Shown: in pieces, positions 36,289-43,909 of the stretch
How positions within the stretch are numbered: position 1 is the first letter of the stretch
Layout of the letters: every line of letters begins with the position of its first letter
Source of the DNA: JACKBJ01 sp964549495
GTDB lineage: Bacteria > Chloroflexota > Anaerolineae > Epilineales > Epilineaceae
Direction: 5' to 3'
DNA length: 64,000 nucleotides
NCBI GenBank assembly: GCA_964549495.1
Contig: CAZJWJ010000016.1
Location: forward strand, 1-64,000
Translations under genes and position numbers: made by a program
The notes under the pieces: model-generated
What the model saw: only the letters and a program-made list of their open reading frames with translations
Told to the model about the DNA's origin: nothing
Databases searched by the model: none

Positions 36289-36918
36289 ATGACTCAGATG
36301 CTCCTGGTGCGCCACGCCACCAACGATTGGGTGGGCAGCAAGCGCTTGGCCGGCCGCAGTCCCGGTGTCCGCCTCAACGCGCGCGGGCGGGCCGAAGCGG
36401 CCGCGCTGGCCGCTCGCTTGCAGGATTATCGCGTCGACGCGATCTTCGCCAGCCCGCTCGAGCGTACCCTGGAGACGGCGGCCTTCCTGGCCGCTCCCAA
36501 GGGGCTCGAGCCACAGCCCCTGGAAGGTGTCCTGGAGATCGACTTCGGTCGATGGACCGGGCAATCGCTCGAGGACCTGCGCAAGGACCCGCTCTGGCCG
36601 GGGGTGATGCATCAACCCAGCCGAACCCGCTTCCCGGAGGGCGAGACCCTGCGCGAGGCGCAAGCGCGGGCGGTCGAGGCCCTGGAGTCGCTCTGCCAGG
36701 CCCAGCCCGATTCGGTGCTGGTGGTGGTCAGCCACGCCGACGTGATCAAGGCCGTCTTGGCGCATTACAGCGGTGTGCACCTCGACCTCTTCCAGCGCCT
36801 GGACGTGCAGCCGGCCTCGGTCAGCGTCCTGCGCTTCACCGATCAGGGCCCGATGGTCCTGGCGGTCAACAGCTTCGGTCCCCTCCCCCCGCCACCCGAG
36901 CGCAAGGCTGCAGGCTGA
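36289..36918 (+). CDS. histidine phosphatase superfamily protein, MSMEG_4193-type putative phosphomutase
   Basis: This 209-residue member of the phosphoglycerate mutase/phosphatase superfamily has the phosphate-accepting His in LLVRHATND (residue 9) and the second His in VVVSHADVIKAVLAHY near 150. Arg in the SPLERTLETA segment completes the site. The LAGRSPGVRLNARG loop and the VHLDLFQRLDVQPASVSVL end strongly resemble the MSMEG_4193 subgroup. In that subgroup the gene heads a conserved three-gene set with a DUF3090 protein and a phosphatidylinositol-kinase-like protein, exactly the order seen here. The proposed mutase activity is unproven. Confidence 0.88.
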   Translation: MTQMLLVRHATNDWVGSKRLAGRSPGVRLNARGRAEAAALAARLQDYRVDAIFASPLERTLETAAFLAAPKGLEPQPLEGVLEIDFGRWTGQSLEDLRKDPLWPGVMHQPSRTRFPEGETLREAQARAVEALESLCQAQPDSVLVVVSHADVIKAVLAHYSGVHLDLFQRLDVQPASVSVLRFTDQGPMVLAVNSFGPLPPPPERKAAG

Positions 36919-36942
36919 GCGCTTCCCGCTTCGAGAGCCGGC

Positions 36943-37476
36943 ATGGACGAGCATCACTACGACTACGACCTGGAGCCGCTGAGCTTCCTGACGGTGGGCA
37001 CCATGGGGCCGCCCGGCCAGCGCAGCTTCTACCTGCAGGCCGCACGGGGCACTCAGGTGGTCTCGCTGCTCCTGGAAAAGGAGCAGGCGGTGGCCCTGGC
37101 GGCCGGATTGCAGCGCCTGCTGGACAGTATCGAGGCCGACGACCCGGGCGCGGTCCGCGGTCGCGAGGCCGTCGACGGCGACCTGGCCCTCCTGCAACCG
37201 CTCTCCGAGGCCTTCCGCGTCGGCAGCCTGGGCATCGGCGTCGACGAGGAGCACGAGCGCGTGCTCCTGGTGGCGCGGGCGGTGGGGCCCGAGGACGAGC
37301 CGGCCGAGACGGCCCGCTTCGTGGCCTCCATCGAACAGGTCCTGGCCTTGGTCGACCGCATCCCGGAGGTGGTGGCCCAGGGCCGGCCCGAATGTCCGGC
37401 CTGCGGCGAGCCGATGGATCCGGAGGGGCATCGCTGCGCCCGCCGCAACGGCCACGGTCGGGTCGACCAGGACTGA
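36943..37476 (+). CDS. DUF3090 family protein with C-terminal zinc ribbon
   Basis: This 177-residue protein begins with the family's FLTVGTMGPPGQRSFYLQA block and a LLLEKEQAVALAAGLQRLL helix. It ends in a zinc-ribbon-like knuckle near residues 150-166 with CPACGEPMDP followed by GHRCARRNG; three Cys and one His can bind zinc. It is the middle gene of the conserved trio (phosphomutase-like, DUF3090, PI-kinase-like). Its biochemical role is unknown. Spacing of 24 bp from the upstream gene fits cotranscription. The trio's strict order in distant bacteria implies a shared pathway. Confidence 0.88.
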   Translation: MDEHHYDYDLEPLSFLTVGTMGPPGQRSFYLQAARGTQVVSLLLEKEQAVALAAGLQRLLDSIEADDPGAVRGREAVDGDLALLQPLSEAFRVGSLGIGVDEEHERVLLVARAVGPEDEPAETARFVASIEQVLALVDRIPEVVAQGRPECPACGEPMDPEGHRCARRNGHGRVDQD

Positions 37477-37504
37477 TGCGCCGTCCAGTCCCGCGGCGCA
37501 TCGC

Positions 37505-38296
37505 TTGACGGCGCCCGAGATGGCGCCGCTGGACGACCGGCGCGGCTTGCCCATCGAGGCGGGCGACGGTGCCGAGATCGACTTCGAGCGGGCGTTGGTG
37601 CTCCTGGAGCGTGGTGATCTGCAAGTCGAGGGCCAGATCGCCTGGAGCTCCAACATCTCCCTGCTCTGCCGGCTGCAAGACGTGGCCGGCCAGATCCAGG
37701 CCGTCTACAAGCCGCGCCAGGGCGAGCGGCCGCTCTGGGACTTTCCGCGGGGTAGTCTGCACCTGCGCGAGCTGGCCGCCTGGCAGCTCAGCCAGGCCTT
37801 GGGCTGGTGGCTGGTCCCCCCGACGGTGATCCGCGAGGGACCCTACGGGGCGGGCATGCTACAAGCCTTCGTGCCCCACGATCCGCAGGAGCACTACCTG
37901 GCCATGGATGCGCCCGATCCGAAGGCCGTGGCGCGCATCTCGGCCTTCGACGTGGTGATCAACAACGCCGACCGCAAGAGCGGCCACGTGCTGCGCGATC
38001 CCTCTGGCGGTCTCTGGGCCATCGACCACGGCATCGCCTTCCACGCCGAGCCCAAGCTGCGTACCGTCATCTGGGAGATGGCCGGCCGGCCGCTAGACCC
38101 GGAGATCGCAACCGACCTGGGCCGCTTGGCGCGGACCTTGGCGGATCCGACATCCACGCTCCAGACCGCACTCGAAGCGCTCCTGGAGCCCGAGGAGTGC
38201 CAGGCCCTGTTGACGCGCACGCGCGCGCTGATCGATGCGGGCGCCTACCCCGATCCGGATCCCGAGCGGCGCATGATCCCCTGGCCGCCGGTATGA
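37505..38296 (+). CDS. SCO1664 family protein (phosphatidylinositol 3/4-kinase-like fold)
   Basis: This 263-residue protein is the third member of the conserved trio. It begins ALVLLERGDLQVEGQIAWSSN. A kinase-like lysine segment IQAVYKPRQGERPLWDFP lies near residue 63, and the catalytic-loop equivalent FDVVINNADRKSGHVL is near 150. GLWAIDHGIAFH near 173 matches the DFG-like metal loop of PI kinases. The residues needed for ATP transfer look present, so it may be a true kinase of an unknown small substrate. The TTG at 37505 is used; an in-frame ATG at 37520 is an alternative. Confidence 0.86.
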   Translation: MTAPEMAPLDDRRGLPIEAGDGAEIDFERALVLLERGDLQVEGQIAWSSNISLLCRLQDVAGQIQAVYKPRQGERPLWDFPRGSLHLRELAAWQLSQALGWWLVPPTVIREGPYGAGMLQAFVPHDPQEHYLAMDAPDPKAVARISAFDVVINNADRKSGHVLRDPSGGLWAIDHGIAFHAEPKLRTVIWEMAGRPLDPEIATDLGRLARTLADPTSTLQTALEALLEPEECQALLTRTRALIDAGAYPDPDPERRMIPWPPV

Positions 38297-38335
38297 TCCC
38301 GTGTTGATCAGGGGTGAGCAGGAAGGGAGGACCGC

Positions 38336-38758
38336 ATGGAAGACATCCGTATCAGCCGCAAGCTGGTCCTGCCCGCCTCGGAGCTGCGCTGGCGCTTCAG
38401 CCGCTCTGGTGGGCCGGGCGGGCAGCACGCCAACACCAGCGCGACCCGGGTCGAACTGATCTGGGATCTGGCGGGCTCACCATCGCTCAGCGAGAACCAA
38501 CGCGCCCGGCTCCAGGCTCACCTGGCCGGCCGGCTGGACGAGGCCGGCCGGCTGCGCCTGGTGGTCGAAGAGAGTCGCAGCCAGCACCGCAACCGCGAGC
38601 TTGCCATCGAGCGCCTGCGCGATCTCTTGGCCGAGGCCATCCGGCCGCGCAAGAAGCGCCGGCCCACCAAGCCCAGCCGCGCGGCCAAGCAACGCCGTCT
38701 CGACCGCAAGAAGCAGCGCGGCCAGATCAAGCGCGACCGTCAACGCAAGGACTGGTAG
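38336..38758 (+). CDS. arfB: alternative ribosome-rescue factor ArfB (class I release factor-like)
   Basis: This 140-residue peptidyl-tRNA hydrolase rescues ribosomes stalled on mRNAs lacking a stop codon. The catalytic GGQ tripeptide lies in RSGGPGGQHANTSATRVEL near residues 23-41. The C-terminus is a long basic tail (RPRKKRRPTKPSRAAKQRRL), which in ArfB inserts into the mRNA entry channel. Length matches ArfB (about 140) and not full release factors. ATG is preceded by GGGAGG. It follows the trio by 39 bp and may share its transcript. The 159-bp foldback element begins 12 bp past the stop. Confidence 0.92.
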   Translation: MEDIRISRKLVLPASELRWRFSRSGGPGGQHANTSATRVELIWDLAGSPSLSENQRARLQAHLAGRLDEAGRLRLVVEESRSQHRNRELAIERLRDLLAEAIRPRKKRRPTKPSRAAKQRRLDRKKQRGQIKRDRQRKDW

Positions 38759-38769
38759 GCGAGCCCTTA

Positions 38770-38928
38770 GGGCTCGTCAAGCAATAAGAGACGCAATTCG
38801 GACGATGCTGCATCCACCGTGTCGGCCCGCTGCTCGGCGGCAATAGCGCTGCTATTGCCTTCTCCCAGCGAACCAACACGGCGGCGCAGCACCGCCCTCG
38901 GTTGCGCCTCTTATTGCTTGACGAGCCC
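38770..38928. repeat. 159-bp foldback (palindromic) element, MITE-like, flanked by TTA
   Basis: The whole element is one long imperfect palindrome centred at 38849. Its ends are GGGCTCGTCAAGCAATAAGAG and the reverse complement ending CTTGACGAGCCC, with high arm identity over about 50 bp. The centre is a perfect 9-bp hairpin (GGCAATAGC at 38839-38847, GCTATTGCC at 38851-38859). TTA (or TTAG if one end base is counted) flanks both sides at 38767 and 38929, like a target-site duplication of IS5-type elements (YTAR/TNA). It lies between two convergent genes and probably also acts as a two-way terminator. No transposase is present. Confidence 0.75.
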
Positions 38929-38959
38929 TTAGGATTCACGGTGGTGGTGCAGCAGGCGC

Positions 38960-41389
38960 TCAGCCCCGTTCGAGCAGCGGTAGGAAGAGAATGTGCTCGT
39001 CGCCGCTGTCCCGCGTCGGTTCCGGCGAGGCCGAGGGCTGCGGCGTCGGGCTGGGCTCCGGCTCGCCCGGCGTCGGGCTCGGCACCGGTAGGCCGGCGCC
39101 GTCGAAGACCCAGGGCCGGGCTTGTTTGATCTCCAACTGGCCCTGCTCGGTGATCTTGTACTCGATCTCCATGGCGAAGTCCTGGCCGGGCTGGACGTCG
39201 TAGTGGCCGGCGAAGGCTTCGTGGATCGTGCCCAATAGGCCGCGCATCTGCGACAGGTAGTCGTCGGTCATGATACGCTGGCCGGCCGGCACTTGGTTGG
39301 AGGGGCGTACCAGCGTAAAGCCGCTGCCCGGCGCCTTGCCCAGCAGGATCTCCTCCGGAATGGACAAGGCCTCCGGGTTGGTCACCAAGTTCTCGCCGAC
39401 CTGGGTGTTCAGGTAGTAATTCTCGTCGGTCTGGTAGATCGGATCGCCGCTGACGCCGACGCCGTTGGCCTGCTCGTCCTCGTAGTTTGGGTGGACCAGG
39501 ACGCCCATCGCGGTCTGCAGCTGGTCGATGCGGTAGAAATGCCGCTCGTCGAAGGCGCGGAAGTTCCACAGGCTGGCGTAGACCTGCTTGATCGACTTGG
39601 ACAGGTGGCCCTCGTCCTCGTGATGGGTGTAGGAGTCGTAGAGGCCGGCTCCGCTGAAGCCGGGCAAATCCTCGTTGTTGGTGCTCGATCGGCAGCGGAT
39701 GGAGGTGCCGGGCGGGAAGGCCTCCTGCAGCTCGGCCAGATCCTCCATCATCCACTCGGGCATCTGGCCGTCCTCGATGTCATCCCGCAGATCCTCCAGC
39801 GCCTCCTCCTGAATCTCGAAGTCCGCCAGGAAGTCCGGGTCGGCCAGGAGCGCCTCGACATCCTCGTAGAAGCCGTTGTGCTGCATGAAGGCGTCGTAGT
39901 AGTGGAAGGGGATGGCGAAGCCGTCGGGCACGGTGCCCTCGGGAAAGTCCAGCTCGAGCAAGGCGGCCAGGTTGGCGGCCTTGACGCCGAAGCGCTCCCA
40001 GTCGGCAAAGCCGATCTCGTCCAGGTCGCGAATCTCCGTCTCGCTCAGGTCGCGCGCGGGCAGCTGCGGCTGGCTTGGCCGGCGGGCCGCGTGGTGCGCG
40101 TCGACCTCGGCCAGCGTGGCCTCGCGGATCTGGAAGTCGCGCGCCGCCACCCGGTAGTAGACCGGCTTGCCGATCAGGTCGGTGATGCGCGCGTCCTCCA
40201 GGGCGTCGGCGATGTAGGCGTTCGGCACCCCGTCCTGGATGGCGCGCAGGTTGACGTGCGAGAGCGGGGTCTGGGGCACGGTGGTGATGATGCCGGCCAC
40301 CCGCGACAGCTCGTTGGGTAGGGCTTCGAAGATCACCACCTCGCGCGAGCCGGGTCGCTCGCCCGGTTCGCGCCGGACCAACATCCCGTAGCCCTCGGCC
40401 AGGTTCAGCGGCAGGTAGTCGACCTCGGCGTAGATGTCCTCTTCGAGCAGCACGAAGACCCGCGAGTCGTCGTAGAGATCTTTCTCGCGCTCGTAGCGCG
40501 GCAGGGCCGCGTTGGGCATCGGGTAGTAGGCGAAGTTGTTGCGCAGGAAGGGCATGCTTCGCGCGATGATCTCGTAGGCCCGCTGCACCTCGGCAAAGGG
40601 GTAGTCGTCGTTGGGCTCGAACTCGAAGCGGTAGATGCCCGGCAAGCCATTGGGCGCCACCACCGAGGGGTGGAAGACGATCTCGCCGCGCATCGTGCCC
40701 GGCCCGTCGCCACGCCCGCGACCGCCGCCGCCTTGCTCGATCCCGATGGCACGGGCGAAGGAGCGGTGCGAGCGATGGGTCTCGGTGTTCATGTAGTAGA
40801 CCCGCGGCTGGTCGGTGTCCATGTCCAGCAGGTAGAACTTGACGAACTCCAGGTCCTCCAGGTGGGTGTCGATGAGCACCTCGCGGCCCTGATAGGACAG
40901 GGCCTGGAAGGCCTCGTGGTCCGCGATGCCCACCGCGCCGTCGCGATGCTGGATCTCCTCGGCCGGGTTGAAGGGTGCCAGGCGACCCAGCGCTTCGAAC
41001 TCCTCCAGGTCGTCGATGCCGTCGGCGTCGATGTCGCCCGGATCGCTCAGCGGATGCTGGCTGACCCGATAATGCGCCAGCGGGTAGGCCGCCAGGGGCT
41101 CGCCGAGCGTCATCGAGCCCGCCTGCCCCAAGGCCATCGACACCGGCCAGTCACCGCCCGCATCCAACTCCTCGCGGAAGTGCAGGATGTAGTAATGCTC
41201 GGCCGAGGCCTCGATGCGCAGCCGCGCGCGACCGGAGGCATCGACCGTGTAATCGAGGATCGGGACGTCTTGGTCCGGGGCGGCCACGGCGGTCGGTGCC
41301 GGGGCCAGGATCAGGATCAGGCTCAGGCTCAGGATCGAGATGTAGAGGAATGCGGCCAGCCGGCCGCGCGGTCCTTGGATCGCGGACAT
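38960..41389 (-). CDS. secreted PEP-synthase-like protein (phosphohistidine plus PEP/ATP-binding domains)
   Basis: This 809-residue protein has a signal peptide over about residues 11-37, a calcium-binding-type acidic repeat (DIDADGIDDLEEF near 118-130) and a middle domain. A PEP-utilising phosphohistidine segment follows (TVPQTPLSHVNLRAIQDGVPN, His near 375). Residues 460-760 form a PPDK/PpsA nucleotide-binding domain, with RCRSSTNNEDLPGFSGAGLYDS near 573 and a final EIKQARPW. The C-terminus is a Pro/Thr/Ser linker ending ILFLPLLERG. The catalytic domains are in swapped order relative to PpsA and outside the cytoplasm. The substrate and phosphate donor there are unclear. Confidence 0.75.
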   Translation of the reverse strand: MSAIQGPRGRLAAFLYISILSLSLILILAPAPTAVAAPDQDVPILDYTVDASGRARLRIEASAEHYYILHFREELDAGGDWPVSMALGQAGSMTLGEPLAAYPLAHYRVSQHPLSDPGDIDADGIDDLEEFEALGRLAPFNPAEEIQHRDGAVGIADHEAFQALSYQGREVLIDTHLEDLEFVKFYLLDMDTDQPRVYYMNTETHRSHRSFARAIGIEQGGGGRGRGDGPGTMRGEIVFHPSVVAPNGLPGIYRFEFEPNDDYPFAEVQRAYEIIARSMPFLRNNFAYYPMPNAALPRYEREKDLYDDSRVFVLLEEDIYAEVDYLPLNLAEGYGMLVRREPGERPGSREVVIFEALPNELSRVAGIITTVPQTPLSHVNLRAIQDGVPNAYIADALEDARITDLIGKPVYYRVAARDFQIREATLAEVDAHHAARRPSQPQLPARDLSETEIRDLDEIGFADWERFGVKAANLAALLELDFPEGTVPDGFAIPFHYYDAFMQHNGFYEDVEALLADPDFLADFEIQEEALEDLRDDIEDGQMPEWMMEDLAELQEAFPPGTSIRCRSSTNNEDLPGFSGAGLYDSYTHHEDEGHLSKSIKQVYASLWNFRAFDERHFYRIDQLQTAMGVLVHPNYEDEQANGVGVSGDPIYQTDENYYLNTQVGENLVTNPEALSIPEEILLGKAPGSGFTLVRPSNQVPAGQRIMTDDYLSQMRGLLGTIHEAFAGHYDVQPGQDFAMEIEYKITEQGQLEIKQARPWVFDGAGLPVPSPTPGEPEPSPTPQPSASPEPTRDSGDEHILFLPLLERG

Positions 41390-41412
41390 GTCATCGCTCC
41401 GATGGGTCGGTC

Positions 41413-41439
41413 GCCCGGGCCGCGCTGCGCGGCCCGGGC
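41413..41439 (-). terminator. strong hairpin after glnN (12-bp perfect stem, 3-nt loop)
   Basis: GCCCGGGCCGCG (41413-41424) and CGCGGCCCGGGC (41428-41439) pair perfectly around CTG. It lies about 20 nt after the glnN stop on the minus strand. No T-run follows, so termination may be factor-assisted, or the hairpin may only protect the 3' end. It also sits 24 bp before the start codon of the secreted PEP-synthase-like gene. Confidence 0.55.
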
Positions 41440-41459
41440 ATCTCTCGCTTCGACGATGC

Positions 41460-43607
41460 TTAACGCTGCGATCCCTCGATGGGTCCCCTGTTCATCGCAA
41501 AGAGCATGTCGCGGTACTTGGGCAGCGGCCAGAGGGCATCGTCGACCAGGCGCTCGAGCAGGTCGGCGTGCTCGCGGATTCGGTTCATGGCCGGCAGCAC
41601 CTCCTGACGATAGCGGGGCGCCTTCTCGTCCGCTTCCGCATCGCTGGCCTCGATGTCCTCCTGGATGCGCAGCAGCGCGTCGATGGCCCGCTTGATCTCG
41701 CCGATGGCCTGGGTGCACAGCGCTAGGACCTCGCGCTGGGGCGAGAGATCGGCGTCCGGGTCGGCCTGGCTCAGGGCCACGATGGACTCGGCCAGCCGCT
41801 TCTGATGCTCCATGGCCGCCGGCAGGATCATCGTCATGGCGATGTCTCGGGTGGCGATGGCCTCGACGTTGAGCTTGCCGCAGTAGATCTCGTGCAGCAC
41901 GTTGGAACGCGAGATGGCCTCGCTCTGCGTGAAGATGCCGTGGCGCTCGTAGAGGGCCAGGTTGTCCTCCGCGCACCAGTCCTGCAGGGCCTCCGGCGTG
42001 CCGGGCCGGTTGAGCAGGCCCCGCGCCGCGGCCTCGTCGCGCCACTCCTGGCTGTAGTTGTCGCCCGAGAAGAGGATGCGGCGATGGTCCTGCAGGGTCT
42101 CGCGCACGACGGCCTGCACGGTCTCGGCATCGGCCTGGCCGCGAGCCTCGATGGCGTCGGCCATGGCGTCCAACGAGTCGGCCACGATCAGGTTCAGAAA
42201 GGTGGTGGGGTAGGCGATGGACTGGTAGCTGCTGACGGCCCGGAACTCGAACTTGTTGCCGGTGAAGGCAAAGGGCGATGTGCGGTTGCGGTCCGAGATG
42301 TCGCGCGGCAGGATGGGCAATGCCGTCACGCCCAGCTGCAGGCGCTCGCCGCCCATGGCCTCCGGCGCGCGGCCCTCGATGATGGCCTCGACCAGCTCCT
42401 CGAGCAGGCTGCCGACGAAGACCGAGATGATGGCCGGCGGCGCCTCGTTGGCGCCCAGCCGGTGGTCGTTGCCGGCCGAGGCGATGGCCGCCCGCAAGAG
42501 GTCTTGGTGCTTGTCGACGCCGCGCAAGATGGCGGTGAGGAAGACCATGAAGACCAGGTTGTCCTGCGGCGTCTTGCCCGGATCGAGCAGGTTGCGGCCC
42601 AAATCGTCGCCCAGCGACCAGTTGACGTGCTTGCCGCTGCCGTTGAGACCGGCGTAGGGCTTGGGGTGAAGCAGGCAGCGGAAGCCGTTACGCTCGGCCA
42701 CCTCCTGCATCACCTCCATGGTCAGCATGTTCTGATCGGCGCTGACGGTAACGTTGTCGTGATAGGGCGCCAGCTCGAACTGGCTGGGGGCCACCTCGTT
42801 GTGGCGGGTCTTGACCGGGATGCCGAGCAGCCAGAGCTCGCGCTCGAGCTCGCGCATGAAGCGCAGCACGCGCTGGCTGATGTGGCCGAAGTAGTGGTCG
42901 TCGAACTCCTGGCCCTTGAAGGGCCTCGCGCCGAATAGGGTGCGGCCGGTGGCCATCAGGTCGGGGCGCTCGCGGTAGAGCGCGCGGTCGATGAGGAAGT
43001 ACTCTTGCTCGGCCCCGGCGCTGGCCGTCACGCGGCGCACCTCCGACTCGCCCAGGAGCTGGAGCATGCGGACGGCGGACTTGCTGACGGCCTGGCAGGA
43101 TCTGAGGAGCGGCGTCTTCTTGTCCAGGGCCTCGCCGGTCCAGGAGATGAAGGCGGTGGGGATGGTCAGCGTGGCGCCCTCGGGGGCCTTGCGGATGAAG
43201 GCCGGCGAGGTGGGGTCCCAGGCGGTGTAGCCGCGGGCTTCGAAGGTGGCCCGCAAGCCGCCGGAGGGAAAAGAGCTGGCGTCCGGCTCGCCTTGCGAGA
43301 GCGCGCGACCGCTGAACTTCATCAAGACGCCGCCGTCGCCGGTGGGCTCGAGGAAGGAATCGTGCTTCTCGGCCGTGAAGCCGGTCATCGGCTGGAACCA
43401 ATGGCAGTAATGCGTGGCGCCATGCTCCAGGGCCCAGTCCTTCATGGCCGAGGCCACCGCCTCGGCCACGGCCGGTTCCAGCGGCGAGCCGCTGTCGACG
43501 GTGCGGCGCAGCGCGGTGTAGACGCTCTTGGGCAGGCGCTCGCGCTGCACGCGATCGCTGAAGACGTGACGGCCGAAGTAGTCGGGCAGGCGTTCCGGGC
43601 TGGACAT
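41460..43607 (-). CDS. glnN: glutamine synthetase type III
   Basis: This 715-residue ATP-dependent enzyme makes glutamine from glutamate and ammonium. The size and the blocks AGAEQEYFLID, KTRHNEVAPSQFELAP and LLHPKPYAGLNGSGKHVNWSL (near 330) are those of GSIII, not of the shorter GSI/GSII. RLGANEAPPAIISVFVG near 400 is also specific. The ATG at 43607 gives the usual N-terminus (LPDYFGRHVFSD). The leader is long (about 110 nt from the predicted promoter) and can fold. The gene is divergent from glutamate dehydrogenase, so ammonium assimilation genes are paired here. Confidence 0.95.
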   Translation of the reverse strand: MSSPERLPDYFGRHVFSDRVQRERLPKSVYTALRRTVDSGSPLEPAVAEAVASAMKDWALEHGATHYCHWFQPMTGFTAEKHDSFLEPTGDGGVLMKFSGRALSQGEPDASSFPSGGLRATFEARGYTAWDPTSPAFIRKAPEGATLTIPTAFISWTGEALDKKTPLLRSCQAVSKSAVRMLQLLGESEVRRVTASAGAEQEYFLIDRALYRERPDLMATGRTLFGARPFKGQEFDDHYFGHISQRVLRFMRELERELWLLGIPVKTRHNEVAPSQFELAPYHDNVTVSADQNMLTMEVMQEVAERNGFRCLLHPKPYAGLNGSGKHVNWSLGDDLGRNLLDPGKTPQDNLVFMVFLTAILRGVDKHQDLLRAAIASAGNDHRLGANEAPPAIISVFVGSLLEELVEAIIEGRAPEAMGGERLQLGVTALPILPRDISDRNRTSPFAFTGNKFEFRAVSSYQSIAYPTTFLNLIVADSLDAMADAIEARGQADAETVQAVVRETLQDHRRILFSGDNYSQEWRDEAAARGLLNRPGTPEALQDWCAEDNLALYERHGIFTQSEAISRSNVLHEIYCGKLNVEAIATRDIAMTMILPAAMEHQKRLAESIVALSQADPDADLSPQREVLALCTQAIGEIKRAIDALLRIQEDIEASDAEADEKAPRYRQEVLPAMNRIREHADLLERLVDDALWPLPKYRDMLFAMNRGPIEGSQR

Positions 43608-43639
43608 GCGCTCTGATCTCCTGGCTCGAAGAGGTCGGG

Positions 43640-43703
43640 CGAAGTGGGTCCGGCGGTCGGTCGGGGAATCGAGCGGACCCAAGTCGGACCGGTCCGCACT
43701 TCG
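43640..43703 (-). promoter_or_regulatory. structured glnN 5' leader with alternative hairpins
   Basis: Within the predicted glnN leader, CGAAGTG (43703-43697) can pair with CACTTCG (43646-43640) as an outer stem. Inside it, CGGACC/GGTCCG (43685-43696, a 12-bp palindrome), GCGGACC/GGTCCGC (43697-43691 with 43679-43673) and GGGTCCG/CGGACCC (43680-43674 with 43652-43646) compete. At least two of these helices are mutually exclusive, a riboswitch- or attenuator-like arrangement. No known glutamine riboswitch class is recognised. Confidence 0.45.
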
Positions 43704-43722
43704 GGGCCTCGACCAACGTGCG

Positions 43723-43751
43723 AGCATAGGTGGAGCGAGGGCTCCGGTCAA
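43723..43751 (-). promoter_or_regulatory. glnN promoter TTGACC-17-TATGCT
   Basis: On the minus strand TTGACC (43751-43746), 17 bp and TATGCT (43728-43723). Predicted transcript start near 43716, giving a leader of about 110 nt. Confidence 0.65.
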
Positions 43752-43822
43752 GCGATTCGCGCGTCCCGAGCAGCCGCCGAAGGAGGCCCGCGGCAGGCGG
43801 CCGGGCGGGCTCGCTTCGAAGC

Positions 43823-43851
43823 TTGACCCCGCGCGGTCGCTGGCCTATCGT
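43823..43851 (+). promoter_or_regulatory. gdhA promoter TTGACC-17-TATCGT
   Basis: TTGACC (43823-43828), 17 bp and TATCGT (43846-43851). The predicted start near 43858 leaves a leader of about 52 nt. It lies back-to-back with the glnN promoter in the same 302-bp intergenic region. Confidence 0.65.
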
Positions 43852-43909
43852 CGCGACCGACTCCCATCCGCAATGCAAGCCGCAGGCAAACGAGAGGTCG
43901 CCGACTGCC

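Noticed and set aside
38727..39755. Frame through the foldback element into the PEP-synthase-like gene
   Set aside because: It reads palindrome and antisense-type sequence with no family features; the 38960-41389 frame is the true gene.
43608..43751. N-terminal extension of glutamine synthetase
   Set aside because: It crosses the predicted promoter and structured leader. GSIII proteins start near the chosen ATG.
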